Assembly (NCBI GenBank): GCA_029933995.1
Contig: JAOZNB010000055.1
Coordinates: 1-8,659 of the forward strand
DNA from: Candidatus Moraniibacteriota bacterium
Lineage (GTDB): Bacteria > Patescibacteriota > Minisyncoccia > Moranbacterales > GCA-2747515
Direction of reading: 5' to 3'
Length of the DNA stretch: 8,659 bases
Shown: one piece after another, positions 1 through 6,152 of the stretch
Layout: every line of letters begins with the position of its first letter
Position numbering within the stretch: position 1 is the stretch's first letter
Notes under the pieces: model-generated
What the model was told of the DNA's origin: nothing
The model's database searches: none
What the model saw: the letters and a program-made list of their open reading frames with translations, nothing else
Translations under genes and position numbers: made by a program

Positions 1-616
1 TATGCCTTTCCGGACCACCATTTGTAAAATGTGGATTATTGAGCCACTTTCCATTTGTTGGTGCTACAATAATATGCCCTTCTGCCAAAATGTCATACAT
101 TTCTTCCATGGAAATATCCTCAACAAATTCCACACTATGACCATAGTATTCTCGAAAAACTTTTGCTGTATCACTAGCAGAAGTATCCACAGCATCATCA
201 AATAATTCCTGTTCCTGTGCAAAAATTTGTTCAATATACTCTTCTGCATCATTTTTTGAAATATGTCCATCACCTTCAATCCATGCGTTTGCCATAACCA
301 ATGAAGCTTCTTCACAGGCATCTTGATATTTTGGATCATCCCATTGTGCATGTGGAGCCTGTACAACAAATGGTACAGATTGTTTCACTTTATCTTTTAT
401 TTCTACAGCTTTAGATTGTTGTTCTACAATTTTTTCTGGAACAACCTCTTTTTCTAAAACAACATCTTCTGAGACAACCTCTTCAACTTTTTTTGTAACA
501 TATTGTTCTGATGCGCTAGAATAGTGTACAAAAAAACTATCCGGTATTAAATACCACGCAATAATAATAACAAAAAAAGATATTCCTACTGCAAAACGTA
601 TAGCAAAACTACGCAT
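1..616 (-). CDS. Membrane-anchored C39-like cysteine peptidase, partial (3' end outside window)
   Basis: An open frame starts at ATG 616-614 and stays open to the window edge for 205 codons, so the C-terminus is missing. Residues 5-24 form a hydrophobic helix followed by polar sequence, which predicts a signal anchor with the rest outside the cytoplasm. Residues 40-80 are a Glu/Lys/Val-rich linker. From residue 81 (VPFVVQAPHAQWDDP) the sequence matches the C39-like peptidase domain (Peptidase_C39_2). The probable nucleophile is Cys101 in QDACEEAS. The last visible residues, NPHFTNGGPERH, match the segment carrying the family's catalytic His, so His205 is the likely second catalytic residue. 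Such proteins are common in Patescibacteria; the substrate is unknown, and a peptide or cell-wall target is inference. The start is supported by the hydrophobic N-terminus beginning right after it. No Shine-Dalgarno is visible. A competing 101-codon frame at 64-369 is an out-of-frame shadow. Confidence 0.85.
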   Translation of the reverse strand, partial: MRSFAIRFAVGISFFVIIIAWYLIPDSFFVHYSSASEQYVTKKVEEVVSEDVVLEKEVVPEKIVEQQSKAVEIKDKVKQSVPFVVQAPHAQWDDPKYQDACEEASLVMANAWIEGDGHISKNDAEEYIEQIFAQEQELFDDAVDTSASDTAKVFREYYGHSVEFVEDISMEEMYDILAEGHIIVAPTNGKWLNNPHFTNGGPERH

Positions 617-643
617 AAAAAATAAACAAAAAATATTAAAATC

Positions 644-664
644 ATCTGTTTCCCCAAAACAGAT
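644..664 (-). other. Stem-loop in the leader of the C39-like peptidase gene
   Basis: ATCTGTTT (644-651) and AAACAGAT (657-664) form a perfect 8-bp inverted repeat around a 5-base loop. If the minus-strand promoter at 675-701 is used, the hairpin sits within a few bases of the 5' end of the mRNA. That position would suit transcript stabilisation. It could instead be a binding site for a dimeric regulator between the two divergent genes. No U-tract follows on either strand that would make it a convincing terminator. Confidence 0.4.
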
Positions 665-674
665 TGTACATACT

Positions 675-701
675 ATTGTACCACCTTTTCTAATATGTTA
701 A
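675..701 (-). promoter_or_regulatory. Putative promoter of the C39-like peptidase gene
   Basis: On the minus strand an extended -10 element, TGG-TACAAT (TACAAT at 675-680), lies 15 bases from a TTAACA box at 696-701. A second TACAAT occurs 12 bases further downstream, at 663-668. Transcription would begin near 668 and give a leader of about 50 bases. The spacer is short, so the call rests mainly on the extended -10. It overlaps the promoter of the divergent exonuclease gene. This is prediction only. Confidence 0.4.
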
Positions 702-704
702 AAT
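676..704 (+). promoter_or_regulatory. Putative sigma-70-type promoter of the DEDD exonuclease gene
   Basis: TTGTAC (676-681) and TAAAAT (699-704) are separated by exactly 17 bases. This predicts a start near 711 and a leader of about 20 bases before ATG 731. The -10 matches consensus at 5 of 6 positions and the -35 at 3 of 6. The placement argues for the ATG at 731 over the TTG at 707, which would lie upstream of the transcript start. Confidence 0.45.
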
Positions 705-730
705 AGTTGCATTGTCCATTATATAAAAGT

Positions 731-1306
731 ATGCGAAAAATAGTATTTGATATCGAAACACAAAACACATTTCAAGAAGTTGGCTCAAACGACCCTGCTA
801 AATTAGACATCTCACTTCTTGTAATATTTGATTACAAGACAAATGAATATCTCACATTCACTCAAGACAACCTAAGTGATTTGTGGCCAATTCTAGAAAA
901 AACTGACATGCTAATTGGATATAACTCAGACCATTTTGATATACCTCTACTTAACAAATATTATCCAGGTGATCTTAGTGCCGTAGGCAGTTTAGATATT
1001 CTTGCCGAAATTCGAAAATCAATCGGAAAAGGAATGAGATTAGATAACGTTGCCGAAGCAACTATTGGTGTTGGGAAAAGCGGTCATGGCTTACAAGCAA
1101 TCGAATGGTGGAAAGCAGGGGAAATGGATAAAATTGAAAAATATTGTCGTCAAGACGTCAAAGTTACTAAGGATGTCTATGAATATGCTCTCAAGCATGG
1201 CAAGTTAAAGTACAAAGACCTCTTAGATACCATCGCATTTGATATTGATACAAATGACTGGGACACTAGGACAAGTAAAGCTATTAATTATACACTACCA
1301 CTATAA
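731..1306 (+). CDS. DEDDy-type 3'-5' exonuclease (RNase H-like fold, YprB/RNase_H_2 type)
   Basis: This 191-residue single-domain protein carries the three exonuclease motifs of the DnaQ/RNase H-like superfamily. Motif I is VFDIET (Asp7, Glu9), motif II is IGYNSDHFDIPLL (Asp70), and motif III is YCRQD (Tyr138, Asp142). Together they give the DEDDy acidic set that binds two metal ions for 3'-5' cleavage of single-stranded DNA or RNA. The closest recognisable group is the predicted exonucleases related to YprB (RNase_H_2). The exact substrate cannot be read from sequence. I chose ATG 731 because motif I then begins right at the N-terminus, as is usual for the family; an upstream TTG at 707 would add eight residues without family character. 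It is the only plus-strand gene here, with its own promoter and terminator, so it is monocistronic. All four acidic residues are present, so activity is likely. Confidence 0.85.
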   Translation: MRKIVFDIETQNTFQEVGSNDPAKLDISLLVIFDYKTNEYLTFTQDNLSDLWPILEKTDMLIGYNSDHFDIPLLNKYYPGDLSAVGSLDILAEIRKSIGKGMRLDNVAEATIGVGKSGHGLQAIEWWKAGEMDKIEKYCRQDVKVTKDVYEYALKHGKLKYKDLLDTIAFDIDTNDWDTRTSKAINYTLPL

Positions 1307-1320
1307 TCTACTATTTCAAT

Positions 1321-1354
1321 ATAGAACAGCACTAATAACCCAGTGCTGTTTTAT
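1321..1354 (+). terminator. Intrinsic terminator after the exonuclease gene, possibly bidirectional
   Basis: AACAGCACT (1325-1333) pairs perfectly with AGTGCTGTT (1342-1350) around an 8-base loop. The outer bases 1321-1324 and 1351-1354 extend the stem by one G-U and three A-U pairs. The plus strand continues with TTTTATATTATT, a moderate U-tract. The hairpin begins 14 bases after the exonuclease stop. It also lies 20 bases beyond the stop of convergent mltG, but the U-tract in that direction is poor. It probably ends exonuclease transcription and may also end mltG transcription. Confidence 0.75.
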
Positions 1355-1374
1355 ATTATTAGTCTTACTTTTTA

Positions 1375-2379
1375 TTACAAAGCATTATTATGTTTATTAA
1401 CAATATGTTGTTCAAATGTTTTTGCAAAAACTATTTCTCCTGTGTTTGCATTATTTAAAAAATACATATAATCAGTATCCTGTGGTGCTATAGCAGCCTC
1501 AATTGACTCCAGTGATGGGTTATTGATTGGACCTGGTATTAGACCTGGATATTTATACGTATTGTATGGCGAATCAATTTCTATATCAGATTGTGTATGT
1601 TTAATTTCAGGAATACCTTTAATATAATCAATTGTTGCATCACTCTGCAAAGCCATACCAATATCTAATCGGTTTTTAAATATACCTGCTACTACCCGCC
1701 TATCGCCTGCATTTGATACTTCCCCCTCTATAACGCTTGCAAAAATAATAATATCTCGTAAATCATCTCCATTTTGAACTATAGTATCTCTATAATCTTG
1801 ATCAACTTTTTTATCAAAATTATCAAGCATTTTTATTATTATACTTTCAGCTGTCGCACTTGGTACAAAAAAATATGTATCTGGAAATAAATACCCCTCC
1901 AATGATGCACCTTTCGGCAAAAATGGATATTGCTCATACAATGTCTGTGATGGATTTTCTGCAAGCTTCTTAAATTCATCACCAGGTAATTCATTTTTCA
2001 AAAGACGTTCTGACATCTTATTAATAGTCCAACCTTCTGGAAAAGTAATTTTAATATCTTCCTTTTTATGTATAACAGTATCACCGCTTGTCATTTTATA
2101 AACAATTTGTGCAATACTACTATGTGGTTCTAAAGTATATTTACCCGCGTCAATTGAGCCACGCAATTTATTACTCCATGTATAATAATAAAAATAAAAT
2201 CTATTCCCAATTAAGTCATGCTTTGCTAAATTACGACCAATTGTAATAATATCATCACCTTTTTTAACATCAAATTGCACTTCTACAAGATTTTGTGAAA
2301 CAGTATTATATGTACGAAAATGCATAAAAACTGCACAAACCATAATTATACATATAACAAAAATAATAATTTTTTTCAT
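1375..2379 (-). CDS. mltG: Endolytic peptidoglycan transglycosylase MltG (YceG family)
   Basis: MltG is an inner-membrane lytic transglycosylase that cuts nascent peptidoglycan strands and so acts as a terminase of glycan polymerisation. This 334-residue protein has the usual family length. Residues 3-20 form an N-terminal transmembrane helix. Residues 33-103 fit the LysM-like region (VKKGDDIITIGRNLAK, then the KYTLEP segment). The catalytic domain has LEGYLFPDTY (160-169), ASVIEGE (214-220, catalytic Glu218 by alignment with the E. coli enzyme), NRLDIGMALQSDAT (236-249), SPYNTY (270-275) and PGPINNPS (282-289). The family usually reads IEKE where this protein has IEGE, but the catalytic Glu is kept. 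It is the last gene of a yjbQ, pcm-like, mltG run with 9-bp gaps, so it is probably co-transcribed from the promoter near 3500. The leader has no Shine-Dalgarno. Confidence 0.95.
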   Translation of the reverse strand: MKKIIIFVICIIMVCAVFMHFRTYNTVSQNLVEVQFDVKKGDDIITIGRNLAKHDLIGNRFYFYYYTWSNKLRGSIDAGKYTLEPHSSIAQIVYKMTSGDTVIHKKEDIKITFPEGWTINKMSERLLKNELPGDEFKKLAENPSQTLYEQYPFLPKGASLEGYLFPDTYFFVPSATAESIIIKMLDNFDKKVDQDYRDTIVQNGDDLRDIIIFASVIEGEVSNAGDRRVVAGIFKNRLDIGMALQSDATIDYIKGIPEIKHTQSDIEIDSPYNTYKYPGLIPGPINNPSLESIEAAIAPQDTDYMYFLNNANTGEIVFAKTFEQHIVNKHNNAL

Positions 2380-2388
2380 AATTTATAA

Positions 2389-3003
2389 TTATATAGGTAA
2401 AAATCTAATACTATCAAATCGTTCTTCAATCATTTCTTCATCATCTGCACGATTATTAAAATAATATATAATATTATCAATTGGTGTAACCATTACACCG
2501 TCTACATTAAGTAAGTCTCGAAATGTACACAACGTCCACATTGCAGGATTAATTACGATGATACGATCAAATTTCTTCTCACTGCCAATATCTTCACAAC
2601 TCTCAACAACCTGCAATTGCACAACATTATTGCGAGCAATAAAATTATATTTTTTAATATTTTCTTCTGTTTCTTCTTTTAAATCATGAATTGTATCAAT
2701 TGCAAGTATACTACCATTAATACCTACGATGTAACTCAGCATAGCAATCAACCAACCACCACTAAAACCAACAATCAAAATATCTTGAGAGCGTGCTGGA
2801 CGTAATAACTCCAACATAAAAGCCATTACCGACGGTTCAGGTAAACTTTGACCATGTCCAATAGATAGTGGAATATCAGATTCTGCGGCAACTCTAAATT
2901 TATCAGATACAAATTCAGCACGATTAATTTCAGAAAATGCTTCTATCAGAATGTCTGTTTTTAAATATCCTTTATGAATCAAATTATTTGCAAGTATGCT
3001 CAT
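2389..3003 (-). CDS. Protein-L-isoaspartate O-methyltransferase-like protein, degenerate SAM site
   Basis: The 204-residue protein has the layout of protein-L-isoaspartyl methyltransferases, which use S-adenosylmethionine to repair damaged Asp/Asn residues. There is an N-terminal helical part with INRAEFV (26-32), then a PLSIGHGQSLPEP block (45-57) matching the family's GQT-ISQP segment, and then a Rossmann methyltransferase core. Several key positions differ. Motif I, normally VLEIGTGSGY, reads ILIVGFSGGW (75-84), losing the acidic residue and the middle glycine. The GDG segment is replaced by ESCEDIG (134-140). An acidic residue after strand beta 2 (Asp103) and the DRIIV strand (146-150) remain. 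It may be a divergent enzyme or a non-catalytic relative; I do not give the pcm symbol for that reason. It sits 9 bp after yjbQ and 9 bp before mltG, probably in one transcript. Confidence 0.7.
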   Translation of the reverse strand: MSILANNLIHKGYLKTDILIEAFSEINRAEFVSDKFRVAAESDIPLSIGHGQSLPEPSVMAFMLELLRPARSQDILIVGFSGGWLIAMLSYIVGINGSILAIDTIHDLKEETEENIKKYNFIARNNVVQLQVVESCEDIGSEKKFDRIIVINPAMWTLCTFRDLLNVDGVMVTPIDNIIYYFNNRADDEEMIEERFDSIRFLPI

Positions 3004-3012
3004 ATAGCTTAA

Positions 3013-3450
3013 TTAACCAGTAACATGCACAATTGCATCACGATCACGCGAACCATCAAACTCAACTGCAAAAATACTCTGTAGATCAGAAAGCATCATG
3101 ACCCCATTCTCAATAGGCACATTAACACTTGCGCCAACAAGCATAGCTTTACAATGTGAGTGTCCATTGCTTCTGCCATCAGCTTTATTATTCTTCGTTA
3201 ATTCAAAAAGATCATGTGAATATCGCTCATCAAGTGGTGCAAAATGGTACAAAACCCTCATAAAATCTTGTAAAAGCATTGGCTCGTTATGATTAATTAT
3301 CATACCCATCGTAGTATGTTGCACAAATACACAAACATTCCCCTCACGTACACTACTTCTTTCAATAACATCTTGTATATCAGATGTTATATCAATAAAT
3401 TCAATTTGTGCTGTACTATTAAATTTAATTTTCTCTTTGTAAATTTTCAT
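3013..3450 (-). CDS. yjbQ: YjbQ/UPF0047 family protein
   Basis: The 145-residue protein covers the whole UPF0047 (YjbQ) domain at its normal length. Signature segments are QHTTMGMIIN (44-53), ERYSHDLF (75-82), NGHSHCKAMLVGAS (95-108), VPIENG (111-116) and the C-terminal FDGSRDR (131-137). The conserved His residues at 45, 79, 97 and 99 fit the pocket of this trimeric family. Members are annotated as secondary thiamine-phosphate synthases because E. coli YjbQ has weak activity of that kind; the real physiological role is unsettled. No thiamine genes lie nearby. The usual GTWQ motif near residue 121 reads SDLQ. It is the first gene of the yjbQ, pcm-like, mltG run and has a good extended -10 upstream. 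Confidence 0.9.
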   Translation of the reverse strand: MKIYKEKIKFNSTAQIEFIDITSDIQDVIERSSVREGNVCVFVQHTTMGMIINHNEPMLLQDFMRVLYHFAPLDERYSHDLFELTKNNKADGRSNGHSHCKAMLVGASVNVPIENGVMMLSDLQSIFAVEFDGSRDRDAIVHVTG

Positions 3451-3499
3451 ATTTTTTTTATTTTATAGTCTTGATAAAATATTTATATACACTAAATTT

Positions 3500-3508
3500 A
3501 TTATACCA
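3500..3508 (-). promoter_or_regulatory. Extended -10 promoter of the yjbQ-pcm-like-mltG run
   Basis: The minus strand reads TGG-TATAAT, a perfect -10 hexamer (3500-3505) with the upstream TGN extension. No good -35 is visible 15-18 bases further up, where the sequence is already the end of uppS. Predicted transcription starts near 3493, giving an AT-rich leader of about 43 bases before ATG 3450. It would allow the three-gene run to be expressed separately from the prenyltransferase pair upstream. Confidence 0.55.
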
Positions 3509-3520
3509 TTTTTTCACATA

Positions 3521-4231
3521 CTATGCACCAAGCCTTCGTACACGCTTCACATATTCATCTATTGCATCCGCAAATTCGCCCTCACCAAAATCTGGAAAAA
3601 ATTTATCTGAAAAAAATAGTTGTGCATTAGCAATTTCCCACATCATAAAGCCCGCACTTAGATGCGGCTCACCTCCTGTACGAATTAAATAATCCACTGC
3701 TGGTAAATTTTTTGTTAAAAGATTATCTTTTATGGTTTGTTTCGTAATATCATAACCATCTAACTCCGAATCAGAAATAGCTCGTACAGCATTTAGCATC
3801 TCTTCGTCACCTGAATATGATAAGAAAAAATTCAAAAAGTACTTTTTATGTGTTTTTGTCTTTTCAATACCCTCTTCAATTATTTTAACCAAACTTTCTG
3901 GCAACTGACCTCTCCATGATCCAAAAACGTTAATACAAACATCATCTTTAAAAATAGTCTCATCAGACATTAATTTTGTGAAATATTTTGTATATATATC
4001 AACTAATGCACGTCGTTCTTTCAATGATCTTTTTTTCATGTTTTCTGCAGATGAACCCCAAAATGAAATATATTCAATTCCTATATCACGTGCCTTTTTA
4101 GCAATTTCTTCAATTTTGGTTGCACCAACTTCATGACCATCCCATGGCTCTACACCATTCTCCCTTGCCCACCGCCTATTACCATCTGGAATAATTGCAA
4201 CATGTCTTGGAAATTCATTTTTATTATACAT
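3521..4231 (-). CDS. uppS: Isoprenyl (cis-prenyl) transferase, UppS/DHDDS family, variant active site
   Basis: Cis-prenyltransferases add isopentenyl units in cis to an allylic diphosphate, making the long polyprenyl diphosphate that becomes the lipid carrier for cell-wall sugars. This 236-residue protein is of normal length. It keeps HVAIIPDGNRRWA (10-22, catalytic Asp16 and Arg20), GHEVGA (32-37), SAENMKKR (61-68), FLSYSGDEEMLNAV (136-149), IRTGGE (183-188) and FFPDF (211-215). By alignment with E. coli UppS, the equivalent of Arg200 is His190 and that of Glu213 is Gln204; Trp75 becomes Met65, and one residue is inserted after Ser192. The DGNRRW form and SAGFMMW region suggest a non-classical branch. 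It follows the polyprenyl synthase gene after only 5 bp, which supplies the expected allylic primer. It ends in TAG. No Shine-Dalgarno is visible. Confidence 0.9.
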   Translation of the reverse strand: MYNKNEFPRHVAIIPDGNRRWARENGVEPWDGHEVGATKIEEIAKKARDIGIEYISFWGSSAENMKKRSLKERRALVDIYTKYFTKLMSDETIFKDDVCINVFGSWRGQLPESLVKIIEEGIEKTKTHKKYFLNFFLSYSGDEEMLNAVRAISDSELDGYDITKQTIKDNLLTKNLPAVDYLIRTGGEPHLSAGFMMWEIANAQLFFSDKFFPDFGEGEFADAIDEYVKRVRRLGA

Positions 4232-4236
4232 AATTA

Positions 4237-5304
4237 TTATTTTTCACGCTTATTAAGATATTCTGCTAATGCTTTTAAAAAATCACTAACTTCATCTGCT
4301 AATGCAATTTTATCCAATGCTTCTCTTGCCTGCACAATCATTTGTTTCATATATTGTTCAACACTACTTTTTGCACCTGTATCAATCATAATTTCTTGAA
4401 ACCTAACTACATTCATTATATCAATATTTTGATTTCCTAATAAATTATCTAATTCTTTTTTTTGATCTTTTGTTGACTTCTCATATGCGTAATTTACCAT
4501 AAGTGTCATTTTCCCCTCTGCAATATCGGAACCAACCGGTTTTCCCGTTTTTTTCATATCGCCAAAAACACCTAACATATCATCACGAATTTGAAATGCA
4601 ATACCAATAGGAACAGCGTATGCACTTAATTTACTACAAAAGTCATCATCAGCCCCTGCAAGCATCGCACCTAATTGCAATGGTCCTTCAAATGTATATT
4701 TTGCAGTTTTATTTTCATACATTTGCAAAATTTCCTCCTGCGTCACTTTACCACTGTATTCCATATAAACATCTTGTATTTCACCAACACACGTCAACCC
4801 AACAATGCTTTGCATTTTATTAAGTGCTTTTATAATTAACGTTGGTTCAAATTTTGATTCAAATAAAACCTGATTTCCTAAGGAATATATAAAATCACCC
4901 ACAATCATAGCAATAGACGTGCCAAAATGATCAGCGTCATTATCAAATAATAATCGTTTATTATAATCACGATATCTCGCATGCATTGTTTTTTTACCGT
5001 GCCTTATATCATCTCTATCAATGATATCATCATGCATCAGTAAAAAAGCATGAATTAACTCAATGCTAACAGATGTCTTCAATATTTCTTTGTAATTAGT
5101 TCCGCCTGCCGCTTTATAACCCCAACACATCATGAGAGGTCTTACACGTTTTCCACCTGCAAGAATCGTTTTTTTGAAGTATTTAATAGAATCAAAAATG
5201 AATGGATCCATTTCTTTGGCCTCTTCTATGACACGATCAATATAAATCTCAATCTCACGATCAATGTCAACCTTAAATTCTTCTAATTCCTGTTTTATAT
5301 CCAT
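4237..5304 (-). CDS. Trans-polyprenyl diphosphate synthase (FPP/GGPP synthase family)
   Basis: This enzyme condenses isopentenyl diphosphate with allylic diphosphates to form C15-C20 or longer trans-prenyl diphosphates. The 355-residue protein has GGKRVRP (50-56), the first aspartate-rich motif DDIID (92-96), KTAKYTF (199-205), and the second motif as RDDMLGVFGD (240-249), followed by KTGKPVGSD (252-260). The second motif is DDxxG rather than DDxxD, a form seen in many GGPP synthases. The residues before the first motif are FLLMH: Phe at the fifth position upstream and Leu at the fourth, which resembles archaeal type I GGPP synthases and hints at a C20 product. Product length stays inference, so no specific symbol is given. 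It lies 5 bp before uppS, an arrangement in which its product would prime the cis-prenyltransferase. It has its own promoter. Confidence 0.92.
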   Translation of the reverse strand: MDIKQELEEFKVDIDREIEIYIDRVIEEAKEMDPFIFDSIKYFKKTILAGGKRVRPLMMCWGYKAAGGTNYKEILKTSVSIELIHAFLLMHDDIIDRDDIRHGKKTMHARYRDYNKRLLFDNDADHFGTSIAMIVGDFIYSLGNQVLFESKFEPTLIIKALNKMQSIVGLTCVGEIQDVYMEYSGKVTQEEILQMYENKTAKYTFEGPLQLGAMLAGADDDFCSKLSAYAVPIGIAFQIRDDMLGVFGDMKKTGKPVGSDIAEGKMTLMVNYAYEKSTKDQKKELDNLLGNQNIDIMNVVRFQEIMIDTGAKSSVEQYMKQMIVQAREALDKIALADEVSDFLKALAEYLNKREK

Positions 5305-5333
5305 AATAAATTCACAAAAAATGATTGTAGAGT

Positions 5334-5362
5334 ATTGTACATCTACTACTAATAAAATGCAA
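5334..5362 (-). promoter_or_regulatory. Sigma-70-type promoter of the polyprenyl synthase-uppS pair
   Basis: On the minus strand TTGCAT (5357-5362) and TACAAT (5334-5339) are separated by exactly 17 bases. The predicted start near 5327 leaves a leader of about 23 bases before ATG 5304. The element begins just past the stop of the interrupted channel gene, so the pair can be transcribed independently of it. Confidence 0.6.
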
Positions 5363-5383
5363 GATAACTATTTTTTAGTAGTA
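5344..5383. repeat. 9-bp inverted repeat over the channel stop codon and the next promoter
   Basis: TACTACTAA (5344-5352) and TTAGTAGTA (5375-5383) are perfect inverse complements around a 22-base loop. One arm lies inside the channel's last codons, the other inside the spacer of the promoter for the polyprenyl synthase gene. It might be a weak terminator or an operator. AT-rich repeats of this size can also arise by chance. Confidence 0.25.
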
Positions 5384-6129
5384 TCCTTTTTTTGCACCTC
5401 TTCAGATCCTAATAATAATTTTTTAATACTTCCTCCTACTATACTGATAAGCAAACTAAACAAAATGAGTCCCATAAAACGAGTAAATATTGTAACAAAT
5501 TCTCCTGAAATTGTACTTGGCATTGCCTGCGGAACACCACCCAATAATACTTTACTACTCCAAATCATTGAAACTGGAATATTTGCAAAAACATCTCTAT
5601 TGCCCTCAAAAAACCAAATAAGCGTAGCGCTGAGCAAAATAACACTTACCATTGATAAAAAATAAATCTGTAATGTCATAGAAAAAAGACTGTCATGTCC
5701 ATGTTCTTCAATGTCAGAGTGAGCCTTTTTCATACGCAACAGTTTTGTCAAACGAACCATACGCAAAAAACGCATCATTCGCAATAGCCGTGCACTCTTG
5801 AGAAATGTAAAATTTGCAATACCTATATATGTTGGAACTATGGAAATTAAATCAATTAATCCAAAAAAGCTAAATATATATGACCAAGGTTTTTTTGCTG
5901 CAATAATACGTCCTATATATTCTAAGGTGAAAAAGAAAACTGTTACAAACTCAATTATTAAAAAGATATCACTATATTTAGATAAACTATACACAGTTTC
6001 TAAAACAATTACAAGAATTTATACGATTGTCAAAATAGCAAAAAAATCATTAACTACCAAAAAATACTTTGAGTTAACATCACTAAATACTTCACGACAA
6101 AATTTTTGCACTGACATCCTTTGTGTCAT
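5368..6129 (-). pseudogene. Voltage-sensor ion channel (VIC family), interrupted by an in-frame TAA
   Basis: Read from ATG 6129, the frame gives 36 codons (MTQRMSVQKFC... to FFAILTIV), a TAA at 6021-6019, and then continues in the same frame to TAG at 5368, for 253 codons including the stop. The TAA falls inside the S1 helix: NDFFAILTIV, stop, ILVIVLETV. Downstream are S2 with FTLEYIGRI, S3 with GLIDLISIVP, a strong S4 sensor (5725-5799) with Arg/Lys at every third place (RLLRMMRFLRMVRLTK), S5, a pore loop and S6. The longest uninterrupted frame (5368-5994) would begin at a GTG eight codons past the stop and lacks S1, so it is unlikely to be the native start. The pore (5512-5559) reads SSKVLLGGVPQAMPST and has no TVGYG filter, so ion selectivity is unknown. 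Options are a nonsense pseudogene, readthrough or a base error. The body shows no other lesion, which suggests recent inactivation, if inactive at all. Confidence 0.75.
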
Positions 6130-6152
6130 TTTTATTTTTATTTAATTTTTTT

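Noticed and set aside
64..369. Minus-strand 101-codon open frame
   Set aside because: It is out of frame with the longer C39-like peptidase frame (1-616), which has clear family motifs across the same bases.
707..730. TTG-initiated eight-residue extension of the exonuclease
   Set aside because: The TTG lies at or upstream of the predicted transcript start, and the extension adds no family sequence; ATG 731 places motif I at the N-terminus as usual.
5264..5665. Plus-strand 133-codon open frame
   Set aside because: It is antisense to the channel's 3' half and to the polyprenyl synthase start and has no family features.
5368..5994. GTG 5994 as the native start of a 208-residue channel
   Set aside because: It begins inside the end of helix S1; in-phase S1 sequence and a promoter with a good ATG exist upstream, so the interrupted 5368-6129 reading explains more.
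5798..6145. Plus-strand 115-codon open frame opposite the channel gene start
   Set aside because: It overlaps the channel's coding sequence on the other strand, has no recognisable domain and no leader signal; it is a shadow of AT-rich antisense sequence.
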